A DNA stretch of 64,000 nucleotides from contig NZ_AXAE01000008.1 of the NCBI RefSeq assembly GCF_000472705.1, positions 248,001-312,000 on the forward strand, in the 5' to 3' direction. Made by a program: the position numbers and the translations under genes. Positions 1-9,294 of this stretch are shown piece after piece. Source of the DNA: Mesorhizobium erdmanii USDA 3471 (GTDB taxonomy: Bacteria > Pseudomonadota > Alphaproteobacteria > Rhizobiales > Rhizobiaceae). The notes below the pieces were generated by a model. The model searched no databases, was not told where the DNA came from, and was given only the letters and a program-made list of their open reading frames with translations. Every line of letters begins with the position of its first letter. The stretch's first letter is position 1.

Positions 1-470
1 TTTCACCGGCCGACGTGCCGGCGCGCGTCGAGGCGCTGCTCGACGAGCGCAAGAAGCTCGAGAAGGAACTGACCGAAGCACGCAAGAAACTGGCGCTGGG
101 CGGCGGTGCCGCGGCCGGTGCGCCCTCGGAGAATGAGACGGTCGCGGGCGTCGGCTTCCTCGGCAAGTCGGTCTCCGGCGTCTCGCCGAAGGATCTGAAG
201 CCGCTGGCGGACGCCGGCAAGACCTCGCTCGGCTCCGGCGTCGTCGTCTTCGTCGGCGCCGGCGAGGACAACAAGGCAAGCGTTGTGGTCGCCGTCACCG
301 ACGATCTCGTCGGCCGCTTCAGCGCCGTCGACCTGGTGCGTGTCGCCTCCGCCGCCTTGGGCGGGCAGGGCGGCGGCGGGCGCCCGGATATGGCGCAGGC
401 CGGTGGCCCCGACGCATCGAAGGCCAATGATGCGATCGCGGCTGTAAAGGCGGCGCTCGAAGCCGCCTGA
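1..470 (+). CDS. alaS: Alanyl-tRNA synthetase, C-terminal part (partial gene)
   Basis: This is the 3' end of a gene that begins before the window; the open frame starts at base 3 and ends with TGA at 468-470. The protein charges tRNA-Ala in the cytoplasm. What remains is the C-Ala/DHHA1 end: a charged helical stretch near the N-terminal side ([16 protein letters not shown]), then an alpha/beta portion ending in the Gly-rich segment [12 protein letters not shown] typical of the AlaRS C-terminus, and a short Ala-rich tail. The catalytic and editing domains are outside the window. Assignment rests on the GGGRPxxAxGG-type motif and overall pattern. It is followed after 10 bases by the SDR gene on the same strand. 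Confidence 0.9.
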   Translation, partial: SPADVPARVEALLDERKKLEKELTEARKKLALGGGAAAGAPSENETVAGVGFLGKSVSGVSPKDLKPLADAGKTSLGSGVVVFVGAGEDNKASVVVAVTDDLVGRFSAVDLVRVASAALGGQGGGGRPDMAQAGGPDASKANDAIAAVKAALEAA

Positions 471-480
471 AAGCCATGAC

Positions 481-1440
481 ATGAAAATTCTCGTCCTCGG
501 CGGCTATGGTTTGATCGGGGACGCTGTCGTTGGCCGTTTGCTTCGCGACGGTCACCATGTGACCGGTCTCGGTCGTGATATCAGGGATGCGCAACGGCGC
601 CGGCCGGCGGCTCGCTGGATCGCGGTAGACATGTCGAAACTGCTTGCCGCCGAGGACTGGCTGCCGGTGGTCGCGGGCATGGACGCGGTGGTCAACGCGG
701 CAGGCGCGCTGCAGGACGGTCCGCGCGACCGCCTCGACGCAGTCCACCGGGGCTCGGTGGTGGCACTCGTGGCGGCCTGCGAACAGACTGGTGTGTCCCG
801 CTTTGCGCAGATCTCGGCGGTCGGCGCCGATCTCTCTTCGGCTGATGTGTTTTTCAGCACCAAGGCGCAAGGCGACAAGGCTGTCGCAAGTTCTTCGCTG
901 GAGTGGACGATCCTGCGCCCTGGCCTGGTGATCGCGCCCGCCGCCTATGGCGGGACGGCACTGCTGCGTGCCCTTGCGGCATTTCCCGGTTTCATTCCGG
1001 CCGTCATGGCGCGACAGCCGATTCAGACCGTGGCGGTCGCTGACGTCGCCGAAGCCGTCTCGCGCGCGGTCACCGGATCGCTGCCGTTCCGTTCCGTTCT
1101 CGATCTCGTCGAAACCGAAGCGCGCTCGCTCGCCGATGTTCTCCTGGCCTTTCGCGGCTGGCTTGGCCTGCCACGGGTGAGGGTCGTGCCGGTGCTCGCC
1201 ATTGTCGGCAGGCTTGCCTCCGTCCTTGCCGACGGCCTTGGCCGGCTTGGCTGGCGCTCGCCCTTGCGCAGCGCGGCCCTTGCCGCGCTGGCACGCGGCG
1301 TCACTGGCGACGCAGAGCCCTGGAACCAGGCCGTCGGCCAGCCGCTGCAACCGCTGGAGGCTACGCTGGCCGCCATGAGCTATGCTGGAATTTGGGTGAC
1401 GAGGCTGATCAAGCGGCGCTCTGCGGCTTCATTTCGATGA
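481..1440 (+). CDS. NAD(P)-binding SDR/epimerase-like protein, 3' end replaced by IS256 insertion
   Basis: An atypical short-chain dehydrogenase/NmrA-like protein. The N-terminus has the Rossmann motif GGYGLIG (residues 7-13), followed by VNAAGA and a RPGLVIAP segment usual in NAD-dependent epimerase-like proteins. Native coding ends at base 1376, codon 299; the last 21 residues and the stop at 1440 are encoded by the insertion sequence. If the element and one copy of its 8-bp duplication are removed, the frame continues without a break into the DoxX-like fragment at 2782-3183, giving one protein of about 431 residues (SDR domain plus C-terminal DoxX-like membrane domain). The SDR domain itself is complete, so the truncated product could retain some activity. 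Substrate unknown. Confidence 0.85.
   Translation: MKILVLGGYGLIGDAVVGRLLRDGHHVTGLGRDIRDAQRRRPAARWIAVDMSKLLAAEDWLPVVAGMDAVVNAAGALQDGPRDRLDAVHRGSVVALVAACEQTGVSRFAQISAVGADLSSADVFFSTKAQGDKAVASSSLEWTILRPGLVIAPAAYGGTALLRALAAFPGFIPAVMARQPIQTVAVADVAEAVSRAVTGSLPFRSVLDLVETEARSLADVLLAFRGWLGLPRVRVVPVLAIVGRLASVLADGLGRLGWRSPLRSAALAALARGVTGDAEPWNQAVGQPLQPLEATLAAMSYAGIWVTRLIKRRSAASFR
1369..1376. repeat. Target-site duplication, left copy
   Basis: The 8-bp sequence GCCGCCAT directly precedes the left end of the IS256-family element and is repeated exactly at 2776-2783 on the other side. An 8-9 bp duplication is usual for IS256-type transposition. The flawless match suggests a fairly recent insertion with no later rearrangement. 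Confidence 0.9.
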
Positions 1441-2775
1441 CCTCGATCCCGTCCTGGAACCTGGCACCTGCGAGCAGTTTCGGCAACTGATTTTGTCCCT
1501 TCAATCGACGCCAGGATTTGGCGGCGGCCATGACGAGCTTGAAGACCATCAGCCTGGCGGTCTTCGACGACAGGGATCCCTTCGTGCGCACCGTTCGGTG
1601 GCGAACGGTGGCAAAGACGCTCTCTATCGGATTCGACGTTCGCAGATGATCCCAGTGTTCGGCGGGGAAGTCGTAGAACGCCAGCAACGTCTCGCGATCC
1701 TTCGTCAGGCAGTCGACCGCCTTGTTGTACTTCGTGCCGTATTTCTCGGCGAACACATCGATCGCCATTTCGGCTGCTGAGCGTGTCGGCGCGCCGTAAA
1801 TCTCGCGCAAATCCGTCTTCATGTTGGCCTGCACCGAGAGCGGCACCTTGTTCAGGACGTTGGCTGTCTTGTGCACCCAGCAGCGTTGGTGCCTGGTGCC
1901 GGGAAGGAGCTCGTCGAGCGCCTTCCAGAAGCCGAGTGCGCCGTCGCCCACGGCAATATCGGGCGCGATCTTCAGGCCACGCCGCTTCACGTCGACCAGC
2001 AACTCGCGCCAGCTTTGCGCACTTTCGCGAATGCCGGTCTGGAAACCGACGAGTTCTTTCCTGCCCTCGGGCGTGGCGCCGATCAGGACCAGCATGCATT
2101 CGGCTTGGTCTTCCATCCGCGCCTGCAGGTAGACCCCGTCCGCCCACACATAGACATAGCGGCGCGCCGAAAGATCGCGCTTTTGCCAACGCTCATAATC
2201 GGCGTTCCACTCTGCCGTCAGCCGCGTGATCACCGAGGGTGACAGGTTCGGCGCGTCCTTGCCCACAAGCGCGCTCAGCGCTTCCTGAAAATCGCCCGTC
2301 GAAACGCCGCGCAGGTAGAGAACGGGAAGCAGCGCATCCAGACTTCGCGTCCGACGCGCCCATTTCGGCAGGATCGATGAGGAGAACCGCACCCGGTCCG
2401 CTTCGCCGTTCGCGCCGCGATCCCGGACCTTCACCCGGCTGACAGGCACCGGCCCGATCCCCGTCTGGATGCTCCGCTCCGGGGCGTGACCATGCCGGAC
2501 AATCCGGTCACGACCATCGGCAAGCTTGAGATCCTTCATCTCGGCAAGAAACGCCTCGGCTTCCATCTCGATCGCCTGCGCAAGCAATTTGCGCGCGCCG
2601 CTGCGAAGCACATCTGTCAGGGGATCATCGATTTCGTCGGGCTGACGAAGGCGAACAATGTTGATAGTCTCGTTCATGGCGTATCGCTCTCCTTGAGAGG
2701 TTCTGGCAGGCTTCATCACCCGCCTCGATACGCCGCTCTCCTCAAACCGTCATCACCCAGTTTCCGCCATAGCTC
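1377..2775. mobile_element. IS256-family insertion sequence, complete (1399 bp)
   Basis: Both ends are visible. The left end (1377 onward) and the reverse complement of the right end (2775 downward) both begin GAGCTATG and match at about 20 of the first 26 positions. Perfect 8-bp target duplications flank the element. One transposase gene fills it, reading on the minus strand. There are no passenger genes. It sits inside the SDR-DoxX gene, with the transposase opposite to the target gene. Confidence 0.93.
1409..2677 (-). CDS. IS256-family (mutator-type) transposase
   Basis: A DDE transposase of 422 residues that moves the surrounding element. The start is set at 2677 (MNETIN), where AAGGAG lies about ten bases upstream; an in-frame Met 14 codons earlier has no such site. 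Catalytic residues of the family are recognisable: D180 in VWADG, D245 in VGDGALG and E352 in NPIESVF, with the conserved RCWVHK segment (265-270) between the second D and the E. Length matches intact family members (about 400 residues) and there is no internal stop, so it may be active. Confidence 0.95.
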   Translation of the reverse strand: MNETINIVRLRQPDEIDDPLTDVLRSGARKLLAQAIEMEAEAFLAEMKDLKLADGRDRIVRHGHAPERSIQTGIGPVPVSRVKVRDRGANGEADRVRFSSSILPKWARRTRSLDALLPVLYLRGVSTGDFQEALSALVGKDAPNLSPSVITRLTAEWNADYERWQKRDLSARRYVYVWADGVYLQARMEDQAECMLVLIGATPEGRKELVGFQTGIRESAQSWRELLVDVKRRGLKIAPDIAVGDGALGFWKALDELLPGTRHQRCWVHKTANVLNKVPLSVQANMKTDLREIYGAPTRSAAEMAIDVFAEKYGTKYNKAVDCLTKDRETLLAFYDFPAEHWDHLRTSNPIESVFATVRHRTVRTKGSLSSKTARLMVFKLVMAAAKSWRRLKGQNQLPKLLAGARFQDGIEVIEMKPQSAA

Positions 2776-2783
2776 GCCGCCAT
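2776..2783. repeat. Target-site duplication, right copy
   Basis: GCCGCCAT, identical to 1369-1376. Its last two bases are the first two of the ATG that opens the DoxX-like fragment, which is why joining the two gene halves keeps the reading frame. Confidence 0.9.
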
Positions 2784-3183
2784 GCCGGCCCACGTTCAGG
2801 AGCGATGGTTCGCCCGGCTTTGGTTGCTGAAGCCGATCGTGTTCGCGGTTCTTTCGCTGTTCTGGCTGGTTTCCGGCGTTGTCGGCCTGGCCAGGCTGGA
2901 TGCGGCTGCCGACATTCTGGTCTCGCATGGCCTGTCGCCAACGCTTGCGCTCGCAATGGTTCTTGCCGGAAGTGTCGCCGACATCGCTGTCGGGGTCGCG
3001 GTTCTCGTGCGGTCCTTCGCGCACCTTGCGCTGGTGGCCATGATTGCCATCACCTTGCTTTATCTTGTCGGGGCGACCGTGTTTGCACCCGATCTGTGGC
3101 TCGATCCTTTGGGCGCCATCATCAAGGCCGTGCCGGCGCTGTGCCTTGTCCTCGTGGCGTTGGCGATCCTGGAAGAGCGATGA
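2782..3183 (+). pseudogene. DoxX-like membrane domain, severed 3' part of the SDR-DoxX gene
   Basis: An open frame of 133 residues with four hydrophobic segments (about 14-35, 55-78, 82-100 and 108-130) resembling the DoxX-like domain found at the C-terminus of some SDR proteins. The apparent ATG lies partly in the IS target duplication and has no ribosome binding site, so it is most likely the detached 3' part of the gene at 481-1376. Reading across the repaired site gives LEATLAAM-PAHVQERWF with no frame change. The TGA overlaps the next ATG (ATGA), so the DUF2269 gene was translationally coupled to the intact gene and may now be poorly expressed. Confidence 0.8.
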
Positions 3184-3659
3184 ACCTTTGGCTCGACACT
3201 CTGCGCTGGCTGCATGTCATCGGCGCCACGGTTCTCTTCGGCACCGGCGCCGGCATAGCCTTCTTCATGCTGATGGCGCAGCGCACCGGCCGCGCCGATA
3301 TCGTTGCCCATGTTGCCGGCACGGTCGTCATTGCCGACACCATTTTTACGGCAATGGCCGTCATCGTCCAGCCGAGCACCGGTGTGCTGTTGGCGCAGGC
3401 CGTGGGTTGGCCGCTCTCCGAAGGCTGGATCGTGCTGTCCCTGCTGCTCTATGTCGTGACCGGCCTGTTCTGGCTGCCGGTGGTCTGGATTCAGATCCGG
3501 ATTCGCAATATGGCGCGGCAGGCGGCCATCGAGAATCGATCCTTGCCGCCTGAGGAAAAGCGCCTGTTCCGCATCTGGTTTGCGAGCGGCTTCCCGGCTT
3601 TCGCCGCCGTGCTTGCCATTCTCTGGCTGATGGTCACCCGGCCCGGGATAGGGCTTTAG
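3180..3659 (+). CDS. DUF2269-family integral membrane protein
   Basis: A membrane protein of 159 residues with about four transmembrane segments (near 8-32, 45-65, 82-104 and 132-152). The N-terminal WLHVIGATVLFGTGAG pattern, with its histidine in the first helix, resembles the DUF2269 family. The start ATG overlaps the stop of the DoxX-like fragment (ATGA), so the two formed one operon before the IS insertion. Function is not known; the company of an SDR-DoxX protein suggests a membrane redox or small-molecule role, which is only inference. Confidence 0.8.
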   Translation: MNLWLDTLRWLHVIGATVLFGTGAGIAFFMLMAQRTGRADIVAHVAGTVVIADTIFTAMAVIVQPSTGVLLAQAVGWPLSEGWIVLSLLLYVVTGLFWLPVVWIQIRIRNMARQAAIENRSLPPEEKRLFRIWFASGFPAFAAVLAILWLMVTRPGIGL

Positions 3660-3695
3660 CCGATCGCTTTCAGCCGGGCCCGTCTGGCCGGCTGC

Positions 3696-4322
3696 TCAAT
3701 CTGCCTTTTCGGTCTTGGCGAAACTCGCGCGTTCGGCCATTCGCGCATACCAATCCTCAATATCCGCAAACCGCGCCAGCAGGCTTTGCCCCTCGGCGAC
3801 CTTGACGAAATAGCCGATGATCGGCGCCGCGTGCAGGTCGGCCAGCGTCAGCTGGTCGCCGAGCAGCCATGGTCCCGGGGCTTTCAGCGAAGAGAGCGTC
3901 CGGAGCGCCGTGCTCGCATGCGAAAGCCCGCTGGCGATCATCGCCTCGTCGGGCGCCTCTTTCTCCAGCCGCTCGACGGCGACATCCCAGACCATCGATC
4001 GGTAGGCATAGGCATCAAGCATGCCGATAATCTGATTCATCCGCGCGCGGGCACGCGGGTCCTTCGGCTGCAACGCAGGGCCGTCGAAGGCCTCGTCGGC
4101 ATAGCGTGTGATTGCACCGGTCTCGAACAGCCGAAACCCGTCATGCTCGAAGGCCGGGATGCGGCCGAACGGGTGATGTTCGAGATACCAGCCAGGGATG
4201 CCGTCGGCGGCAAAGACATCGACCGGCACGAGCTCGTAGTCGATGCCTTTTTCCTCCAGCGTCATCCGCGCGATGCGCACATAGACGCTATGGTCCGCGC
4301 CATAGAGGATTGGCTTGGTCAT
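3696..4322 (-). CDS. Glutathione S-transferase family protein
   Basis: A cytosolic GST-like protein of 208 residues. The N-terminal half is a thioredoxin-fold domain (ILYGADHSVYVRIARMTLEE) with the cis-Pro region GRIPAFEHDGFRLFETGAI, where the ETGAI segment stands in for the ESxAI glutathione-binding motif. The C-terminal half is all-helical and carries LLGDQLTLADLHAAP, the usual N-capping segment. Substrate unknown. It is convergent with the DUF2269 gene and lies downstream of icd on the same strand, separated from it by a terminator. Confidence 0.88.
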   Translation of the reverse strand: MTKPILYGADHSVYVRIARMTLEEKGIDYELVPVDVFAADGIPGWYLEHHPFGRIPAFEHDGFRLFETGAITRYADEAFDGPALQPKDPRARARMNQIIGMLDAYAYRSMVWDVAVERLEKEAPDEAMIASGLSHASTALRTLSSLKAPGPWLLGDQLTLADLHAAPIIGYFVKVAEGQSLLARFADIEDWYARMAERASFAKTEKAD

Positions 4323-4343
4323 CGGTCACGGCCCCTTGCCTTC

Positions 4344-4375
4344 TCCCAAAAGAAGAAGGCTCCTCGCGGAGCCTT
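4344..4375 (-). terminator. Intrinsic terminator downstream of icd
   Basis: The arms AAGGCTCC (4356-4363) and GGAGCCTT (4368-4375) form a perfect 8-bp stem with a 4-base loop. On the minus strand the stem is followed by CTTCTTTTG, a T-rich run. It lies 21 bases past the icd stop and separates icd from the GST gene. Confidence 0.7.
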
Positions 4376-4395
4376 CGGTATGTCGAAAATCCAGA

Positions 4396-5607
4396 TTACG
4401 CCATCGCTTTCTGCAAATTCTCGTCGATCTTGTCGAGGAAACCGGTGGTCGACAGCCAGGGCTGGTCCGGGCCGATGAGCAGCGAAAGGTCCTTGGTCAT
4501 GAAGCCGCTCTCGACCGTCTGGATACAGACCTTCTCCAGCGTGTTGGCAAAGCGCGTCAATTCGGCATTGTCGTCGAGCTTGGCGCGGTGCGCGAGGCCG
4601 CGTGTCCAGGCGAAGATCGAGGCGATCGAATTGGTCGAGGTTTCCTCGCCCTTCTGGTGCTGGCGGTAGTGGCGGGTGACGGTGCCGTGCGCGGCTTCCG
4701 CTTCCACCGTCTTGCCATCCGGCGTCATCAGCACCGAAGTCATCAGGCCGAGCGAGCCGAAACCCTGCGCCACCGTGTCGGACTGCACGTCGCCGTCATA
4801 ATTCTTGCAGGCCCAGACATAGCCACCCGACCATTTCAGGGCGGAGGCCACCATGTCGTCGATCAGGCGGTGCTCGTACCAGATTTTCTTTGCCTTGAAC
4901 TCGGCCTCGAATTCAGCTTCGTAGACTTCCTGGAAGATGTCCTTGAAGCGGCCGTCATAGGCCTTGAGGATGGTGTTCTTGGTCGACAGGTAGACCGGAT
5001 AGTTGCGCAGCAGGCCGTAGTTCAGCGAGGCGCGGGCGAATTCACGGATCGATTCGTCGAGATTGTACATGGCCATGGCGACACCCGAGCCGGGCGCGTC
5101 GAACACGTCGTGCTCGATCACCTGACCGTCCTCGCCGACGAACTTGATCGTCAGCTTGCCCTTGCCGGGGAAGCGGAAATCGGTGGCGCGGTACTGGTCG
5201 CCGAAGGCATGGCGGCCGACGATGATCGGCTTGGTCCAGCCGGGCACCAGGCGCGGCACGTTCTTCATGATGATCGGCTCGCGGAAGATGGTGCCGCCGA
5301 GGATGTTGCGGATGGTGCCGTTCGGCGACTTCCACATCTTCTTCAGCTTGAACTCCTCGACGCGCTGTTCGTCGGGGGTGATCGTCGCGCATTTCACGCC
5401 GACGCCGTATTTCTTGATGGCGTTGGCCGAATCGATCGTCACCTGATCGTTGGTGGCGTCGCGATGCTCGATGCCGAGGTCGTAATATTCGAGCTTCAGG
5501 TCGAGATAAGGGTGGATCAGCTTGTCCTTGATGAACTGCCAGATGATGCGGGTCATCTCGTCGCCGTCGAGTTCAACGACCGGGTTCGCCACCTTGATCT
5601 TCGCCAT
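4396..5607 (-). CDS. icd: NADP-dependent isocitrate dehydrogenase
   Basis: This TCA-cycle enzyme decarboxylates isocitrate to 2-oxoglutarate with reduction of NADP. The product is 403 residues, the eukaryote-like subclass common in alphaproteobacteria. The start at 5607 gives [20 protein letters not shown], the standard N-terminus; an upstream in-frame Met would add 38 residues outside the family. Visible motifs are SPNGTIRN (substrate loop), [21 protein letters not shown] (metal-binding aspartates) and [12 protein letters not shown] (coenzyme side). It stands alone with its own terminator. Confidence 0.97.
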   Translation of the reverse strand: MAKIKVANPVVELDGDEMTRIIWQFIKDKLIHPYLDLKLEYYDLGIEHRDATNDQVTIDSANAIKKYGVGVKCATITPDEQRVEEFKLKKMWKSPNGTIRNILGGTIFREPIIMKNVPRLVPGWTKPIIVGRHAFGDQYRATDFRFPGKGKLTIKFVGEDGQVIEHDVFDAPGSGVAMAMYNLDESIREFARASLNYGLLRNYPVYLSTKNTILKAYDGRFKDIFQEVYEAEFEAEFKAKKIWYEHRLIDDMVASALKWSGGYVWACKNYDGDVQSDTVAQGFGSLGLMTSVLMTPDGKTVEAEAAHGTVTRHYRQHQKGEETSTNSIASIFAWTRGLAHRAKLDDNAELTRFANTLEKVCIQTVESGFMTKDLSLLIGPDQPWLSTTGFLDKIDENLQKAMA

Positions 5608-5823
5608 GGAAAGAATGCCTCGTTGCTGGGATATGGGACGGCCTTGCCCGCGTGGCGTTCGGCCGGGGGATGCCGCCCGTATATCAAAGCGCTTTTGGCC
5701 GCGCAAACGGCGATCGGTCACGAATGTGAGGCTGTCGCCGCCATCATTTGCGAATGCTTCATTTTCGCGGCCGAATATGGCAGGGGACGCTGAAATGCCG
5801 CAAACAGCAGTTCATTGACAATC

Positions 5824-6744
5824 ATGCCCGTCACCAAAGATCCTGAGCGCATCCCATCCGCCGGCCCGGCCATCATCCTCGTCGAGCCGCAGCTCGGCGA
5901 GAACATCGGCATGGTTGCACGCGCCATGGCCAATTTCGGCCTGGCCGAACTGCGCCTCGTCAACCCGCGCGACGGCTGGCCGAGCGAAAAGGCGCGTGCC
6001 GCCGCTAGTCGTGCCGACCATGTCATCGACGCCGTGAAGGTGTTCGACGATCTGGCCTCGGCGCTTGCCGACCTGAATTTCGTTTTCGCCACCACCGCCA
6101 GGCAGCGCGACGGCTTCAAGGCCGTCCGTGGGCCGGTCGAGGCGGGCAGGGTGCTGCGATCCCGTCATGGAATGGGGCAGCGCACCGGCATTCTGTTCGG
6201 CCGCGAGCGCTTCGGCCTCTACAATGACGAAGTCGGCCTTGCCGACGAGATCGTCACCTTTCCCGTGGATCCGGATTTCTCTTCGCTCAACATCGCCCAG
6301 GCCGCCCTTCTGATGTCCTATGAGTGGATGAAGTCGGGTCTGGAGGACGAGACCAAGACCAATTTTGCCGGCCCGGAGATGAAGCCGGCCAGCAAGGAAG
6401 AACTGCACGGCCTGTTCGCCTATCTCGAAGGCGCGTTGGAAGCGCGTGGCTATTTCCGGCCGGCGCCGAAGAAGCCGAAAATGGTCGACAATCTGCGCGC
6501 CGTGCTGACGCGGGCCGGCTTTGCCGAGCCGGAGCTCAAGGTGCTGCGCGGCATCATTTCGTCACTGGACAGGTTTTCGCCGGCCATGCCTCGCGGCGAC
6601 GGTTCCCCGGGCGACGATCCAAGGCGGCTTCCGGCCGCCGCCGCGCGCGCCGGCAAGGCCGAAGCCGAGCGCCAGACGCATCGGCCTGCCGGTGACGATG
6701 AGGACGCGCCGCCGCTGGGCGGCATGGGAACCGACAATGACTGA
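5824..6744 (+). CDS. trmJ: TrmH-family tRNA/rRNA methyltransferase (TrmJ type)
   Basis: A SPOUT-fold SAM-dependent RNA 2'-O-methyltransferase of 306 residues. The group signature is clear: [20 protein letters not shown] at the N-terminus (RNA-binding loop) and the knot segments [15 protein letters not shown] and [16 protein letters not shown]. TrmJ methylates position 32 of tRNA anticodon loops; which tRNAs are targeted here is inferred from the family. The start is ATG 5824; a TTG three codons upstream also opens the frame. The C-terminus is longer and more basic than usual. Its stop overlaps the murI start by 8 bases, so the two are coupled. Confidence 0.88.
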   Translation: MPVTKDPERIPSAGPAIILVEPQLGENIGMVARAMANFGLAELRLVNPRDGWPSEKARAAASRADHVIDAVKVFDDLASALADLNFVFATTARQRDGFKAVRGPVEAGRVLRSRHGMGQRTGILFGRERFGLYNDEVGLADEIVTFPVDPDFSSLNIAQAALLMSYEWMKSGLEDETKTNFAGPEMKPASKEELHGLFAYLEGALEARGYFRPAPKKPKMVDNLRAVLTRAGFAEPELKVLRGIISSLDRFSPAMPRGDGSPGDDPRRLPAAAARAGKAEAERQTHRPAGDDEDAPPLGGMGTDND

Positions 6745-7588
6745 CCAGCCGATCCTGATGTTCGATTCCGGCGTCGGCGGGCTGACCGTGTTGCGCGAGG
6801 CGCGCGTGCTGATGCCGGATCGGCGCTTCATCTATGTCGCGGACGATGCGGCTTTCCCCTTTGGCGCCTGGGAGGAACCGGCGCTGCGCACCCACATACT
6901 CGATCTCTTCGCCAGACTGCTCGACCGGTTTGCACCGGCGATTTCCGTCATTGCCTGCAATACCGCCTCGACGCTGGTGATCGATGCGTTGCGCGACAGA
7001 TTTCCCGGCCACCCCTTCGTCGGCACTGTGCCGGCGGTCAAGCCGGCGGCGGAGCGCACGCGCTCTGGCCTGGTTTCGGTACTGGCGACACCGGGCACGG
7101 TGAAGCGGCAATACACGCGCGACCTGATCAGCAAATGGGCGCAGAAATGCCATGTCCGCCTGGTTGGCAGCGACAGGCTGGCGGGACTTGCCGAAGTCTA
7201 TATGCGCGAGGGCTTTGTCGACGAGGAAGCCGTGCGCGCCGAGATCGCGCCCTGTTTCATGGAACATGACGGGCGCAGGACCGACATCGTCGTGCTGGCC
7301 TGCACGCATTATCCGTTCCTGGTCAACCGCATGAGAAAGACCGCGCCCTGGCCGGTCGACTGGATCGATCCGGCCGAGGCGATCGCCCGGCGCGCCCTTT
7401 CGCTGTTGCCGCCGATCGAGCCGCTGTCGCAAGGCGAACCCGACATCGCCGTCTTCACCTCAGGCAAGGCGGATTTCGCCGTCAGCCGGCTGATGCAGGG
7501 CTTTGGACTGGTCGCGGAAACATCCGCCCGCTCAAACAGCCTCGAAGGCGATGCTGCGTTGATCCGGGTCGGCCAGGACCAGCCTTAG
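6737..7588 (+). CDS. murI: Glutamate racemase
   Basis: This enzyme makes D-glutamate for peptidoglycan by interconverting L- and D-glutamate without a cofactor. The protein has 283 residues with the family landmarks: [12 protein letters not shown] at the N-terminus, catalytic C74 in IACNTAST and C189 in LACTHYPFL, and the [10 protein letters not shown] loop. The start is the ATG inside the 3' end of trmJ (8-base overlap). Its last 57 bases overlap the 3' end of the convergent RNB-domain gene, so both C-termini are encoded on opposite strands of the same DNA. Confidence 0.95.
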   Translation: MTDQPILMFDSGVGGLTVLREARVLMPDRRFIYVADDAAFPFGAWEEPALRTHILDLFARLLDRFAPAISVIACNTASTLVIDALRDRFPGHPFVGTVPAVKPAAERTRSGLVSVLATPGTVKRQYTRDLISKWAQKCHVRLVGSDRLAGLAEVYMREGFVDEEAVRAEIAPCFMEHDGRRTDIVVLACTHYPFLVNRMRKTAPWPVDWIDPAEAIARRALSLLPPIEPLSQGEPDIAVFTSGKADFAVSRLMQGFGLVAETSARSNSLEGDAALIRVGQDQP

Positions 7589-8914
7589 CGTGAGACCGTC
7601 GCCCTGTCTGAGCCCGGAGGCCTTTACGGTGGCAACGACAGGCATATCGGCAAGCTGAACGCGCACGCCATTCTCGACGAAGTCGGTGGCAACGGCCTTG
7701 AACGTTTCCCCCTCGCGTCCCCTGAGCATCACCGCCTCGGCAAGGTCGATGGCCGCATGGTTGATCTGCGAGGCACGGGCATCAGCGCGCCCCATCACCT
7801 TCGGCAATCCGGTGAACGCCTCGGTCACAGCCTGCGGAACCGGCAGGCCATTGGCGATAGCCAAAACGCAGCGCACGACGTAGCGATCGGCCAGCCGCCT
7901 GAGCGGCGCGGTGGCGTGGGCATAGGTTGCCGCCATCGCCTCATGCCAGGGAACGACGCCTTCCTGATAGGGGTGGTAGGAGGCGCCGTTGCCTGCGCGG
8001 CGGATTTCCAGCATCAGCGCGGCCTGTTTCGGATCGGTTGGATCAAGCGTCCGCTGATAGTCGCGCAAGTCGATGGAGGCCGGCCAGGACAGCCCGAGAG
8101 CCTGTGCCGCGTTGCGCAATCTTTGCACTTTGGACGCATCCGGCCCGGACATCACCCGGAACAACCCGGTCTTGTGCGCCAGCATGGCGTCGGCAATCGC
8201 CATGTTGGCAGCCAGCGAGAGCGCGGCGTTGTCCTGCTCGGTTTGCAGCACCGGCCTGAACGAAAGCCGGAATGTGCCATCGGCGAGCCTTTCCACCTCT
8301 TGCTCGGGCGGGTCTACGCGCGAAGCGCCGCGGCGCTCTTCGTTTGCCGCCATGCGCCGCGCCAGTTCGGCGAAGCCGGGCGGGACGTCGGAGGCCTTTA
8401 CGCTGTCATAGGCGAGCTTGGCGCGGCTTTGAATGATGGCCCGCTCCGCCCCATCCAGTTTCACCGCACCGTCCTCGGCGACCCGGACGGTGAAGATGAC
8501 CGCCGGACGTGGTCCATCCGGCAGCAGGCTTGCCGCACCTTCGGCAATTGTCGGTGGGTAGAGCCCGGCCTTGCCGTCCGGCAAGTAAAGTGTCTCGCCC
8601 CGCGTCCAGGCTTCGCGATCGATGGCGTCGCCGTCCTCGACGAACCAGCCCACGTCGGCAATGGCGTAATGCAGCAGAAGATCACTGCTGCTCGCCTCGA
8701 TCGAGAACGCCTGGTCGAGATCGGTGGAGGCCGCTGGATCGAGCGTCACGAACGACATCGCCCTTCGGTCGGCATGCTGGTTCGGCACTCGTCTGGCCGC
8801 GGCCTCCGCCGCGGCCATTACGTCAGCCGGAAACCCATCCGGCACGTGGAATTCGGTGCGGATTTTCGCCAGGCCGGTCGAGAGGGCTTGTGAGGGGTCT
8901 GTCAGGGACTTCAT
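7532..8914 (-). CDS. RNB-domain (RNase II family) ribonuclease
   Basis: A 460-residue protein dominated by the catalytic RNB domain of RNase II/R exonucleases, which degrade RNA 3' to 5'. The active-site signature [15 protein letters not shown] lies at about residues 56-70 and includes D59, D65 and D67; [28 protein letters not shown] and ASQINHAA also match. It is shorter than RNase R or RNase II and shows no obvious cold-shock domains before the catalytic domain; only a short beta-rich tail follows it. It may therefore be a minimal family member with different RNA handling. The 3' end overlaps murI by 57 bases, tail to tail. Confidence 0.9.
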   Translation of the reverse strand: MKSLTDPSQALSTGLAKIRTEFHVPDGFPADVMAAAEAAARRVPNQHADRRAMSFVTLDPAASTDLDQAFSIEASSSDLLLHYAIADVGWFVEDGDAIDREAWTRGETLYLPDGKAGLYPPTIAEGAASLLPDGPRPAVIFTVRVAEDGAVKLDGAERAIIQSRAKLAYDSVKASDVPPGFAELARRMAANEERRGASRVDPPEQEVERLADGTFRLSFRPVLQTEQDNAALSLAANMAIADAMLAHKTGLFRVMSGPDASKVQRLRNAAQALGLSWPASIDLRDYQRTLDPTDPKQAALMLEIRRAGNGASYHPYQEGVVPWHEAMAATYAHATAPLRRLADRYVVRCVLAIANGLPVPQAVTEAFTGLPKVMGRADARASQINHAAIDLAEAVMLRGREGETFKAVATDFVENGVRVQLADMPVVATVKASGLRQGDGLTLRLVLADPDQRSIAFEAV

Positions 8915-9002
8915 GCCGCCGTCCTACACTGGCGCTCTGGACACGGGAAGGGAACCGCCGCCGAAGCGCGGCGTTTCTCGTGACAGCAAAGGAGAAACCG
9001 TC

Positions 9003-9185
9003 ATGCCAGCCACCTCGAAAGCCCAGCAGAAAGCCGCCGGCGCCGCTCTCTCCGCCAAGCGCGGCGAGACGAAGAAGAGCGAACTCAAGGGCGCATCACG
9101 CGATATGTACGAATCGATGAGCGAGAAACAACTGGAAGAATTCGCCGAGACCAAGCGCAAGGGTCTGCCGGAGAAGAAGTCCTAA
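9003..9185 (+). CDS. DUF3008-family small basic protein
   Basis: A 60-residue hydrophilic protein rich in Lys, Ala, Ser and Glu, with the DUF3008 pattern AKSKAQQKAAGAALSAKRGE near the N-terminus (here ATSKAQQKAAGAALSAKRGE) and a C-terminal ETKRKGLPEKK. The start ATG follows a GGAGAAAC ribosome binding site. Function unknown. A palindromic repeat (9188-9293) begins three bases after its stop. Confidence 0.85.
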   Translation: MPATSKAQQKAAGAALSAKRGETKKSELKGASRDMYESMSEKQLEEFAETKRKGLPEKKS

Positions 9186-9187
9186 GG

Positions 9188-9293
9188 CATGTCGCCCAAA
9201 AGTGGCCCCTTTTGGGAGAATGACATGCGTAAAAACAAAGAGCTGAAGCGCGGCCCATGAATTCGTTCAGACGCGACGCGCTGTAGCGCGGCC
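9188..9293. repeat. Rhizobial palindromic intergenic repeat, copy 1
   Basis: Arms GCATGTC and GACATGC enclose CCAAAAGTGG...CCTTTTGGG, followed by TAAAAACAAAGAGCTGAAGCGCG and a second weaker hairpin (AGCGCG 9248-9253 with CGCGCT 9278-9283). The module order is the same as in the copies at 29546, 30962 and 31434. It fills the gap between the DUF3008 gene and the convergent small secreted protein. Confidence 0.7.
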
Positions 9294-9294
9294 A

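Noticed and set aside
319..1350. Minus-strand open frame covering alaS and the SDR gene
   Set aside because: It crosses two real genes on the other strand, and its translation is Arg-rich with no motif.
1440..2775. Passenger genes in the insertion sequence
   Set aside because: All other frames within the element are shadows of the transposase.
4315..5793. Long plus-strand open frame opposite icd (about 490 codons)
   Set aside because: It mirrors the icd gene, a common effect of high GC content at third positions. The predicted protein is low in complexity and matches no family.
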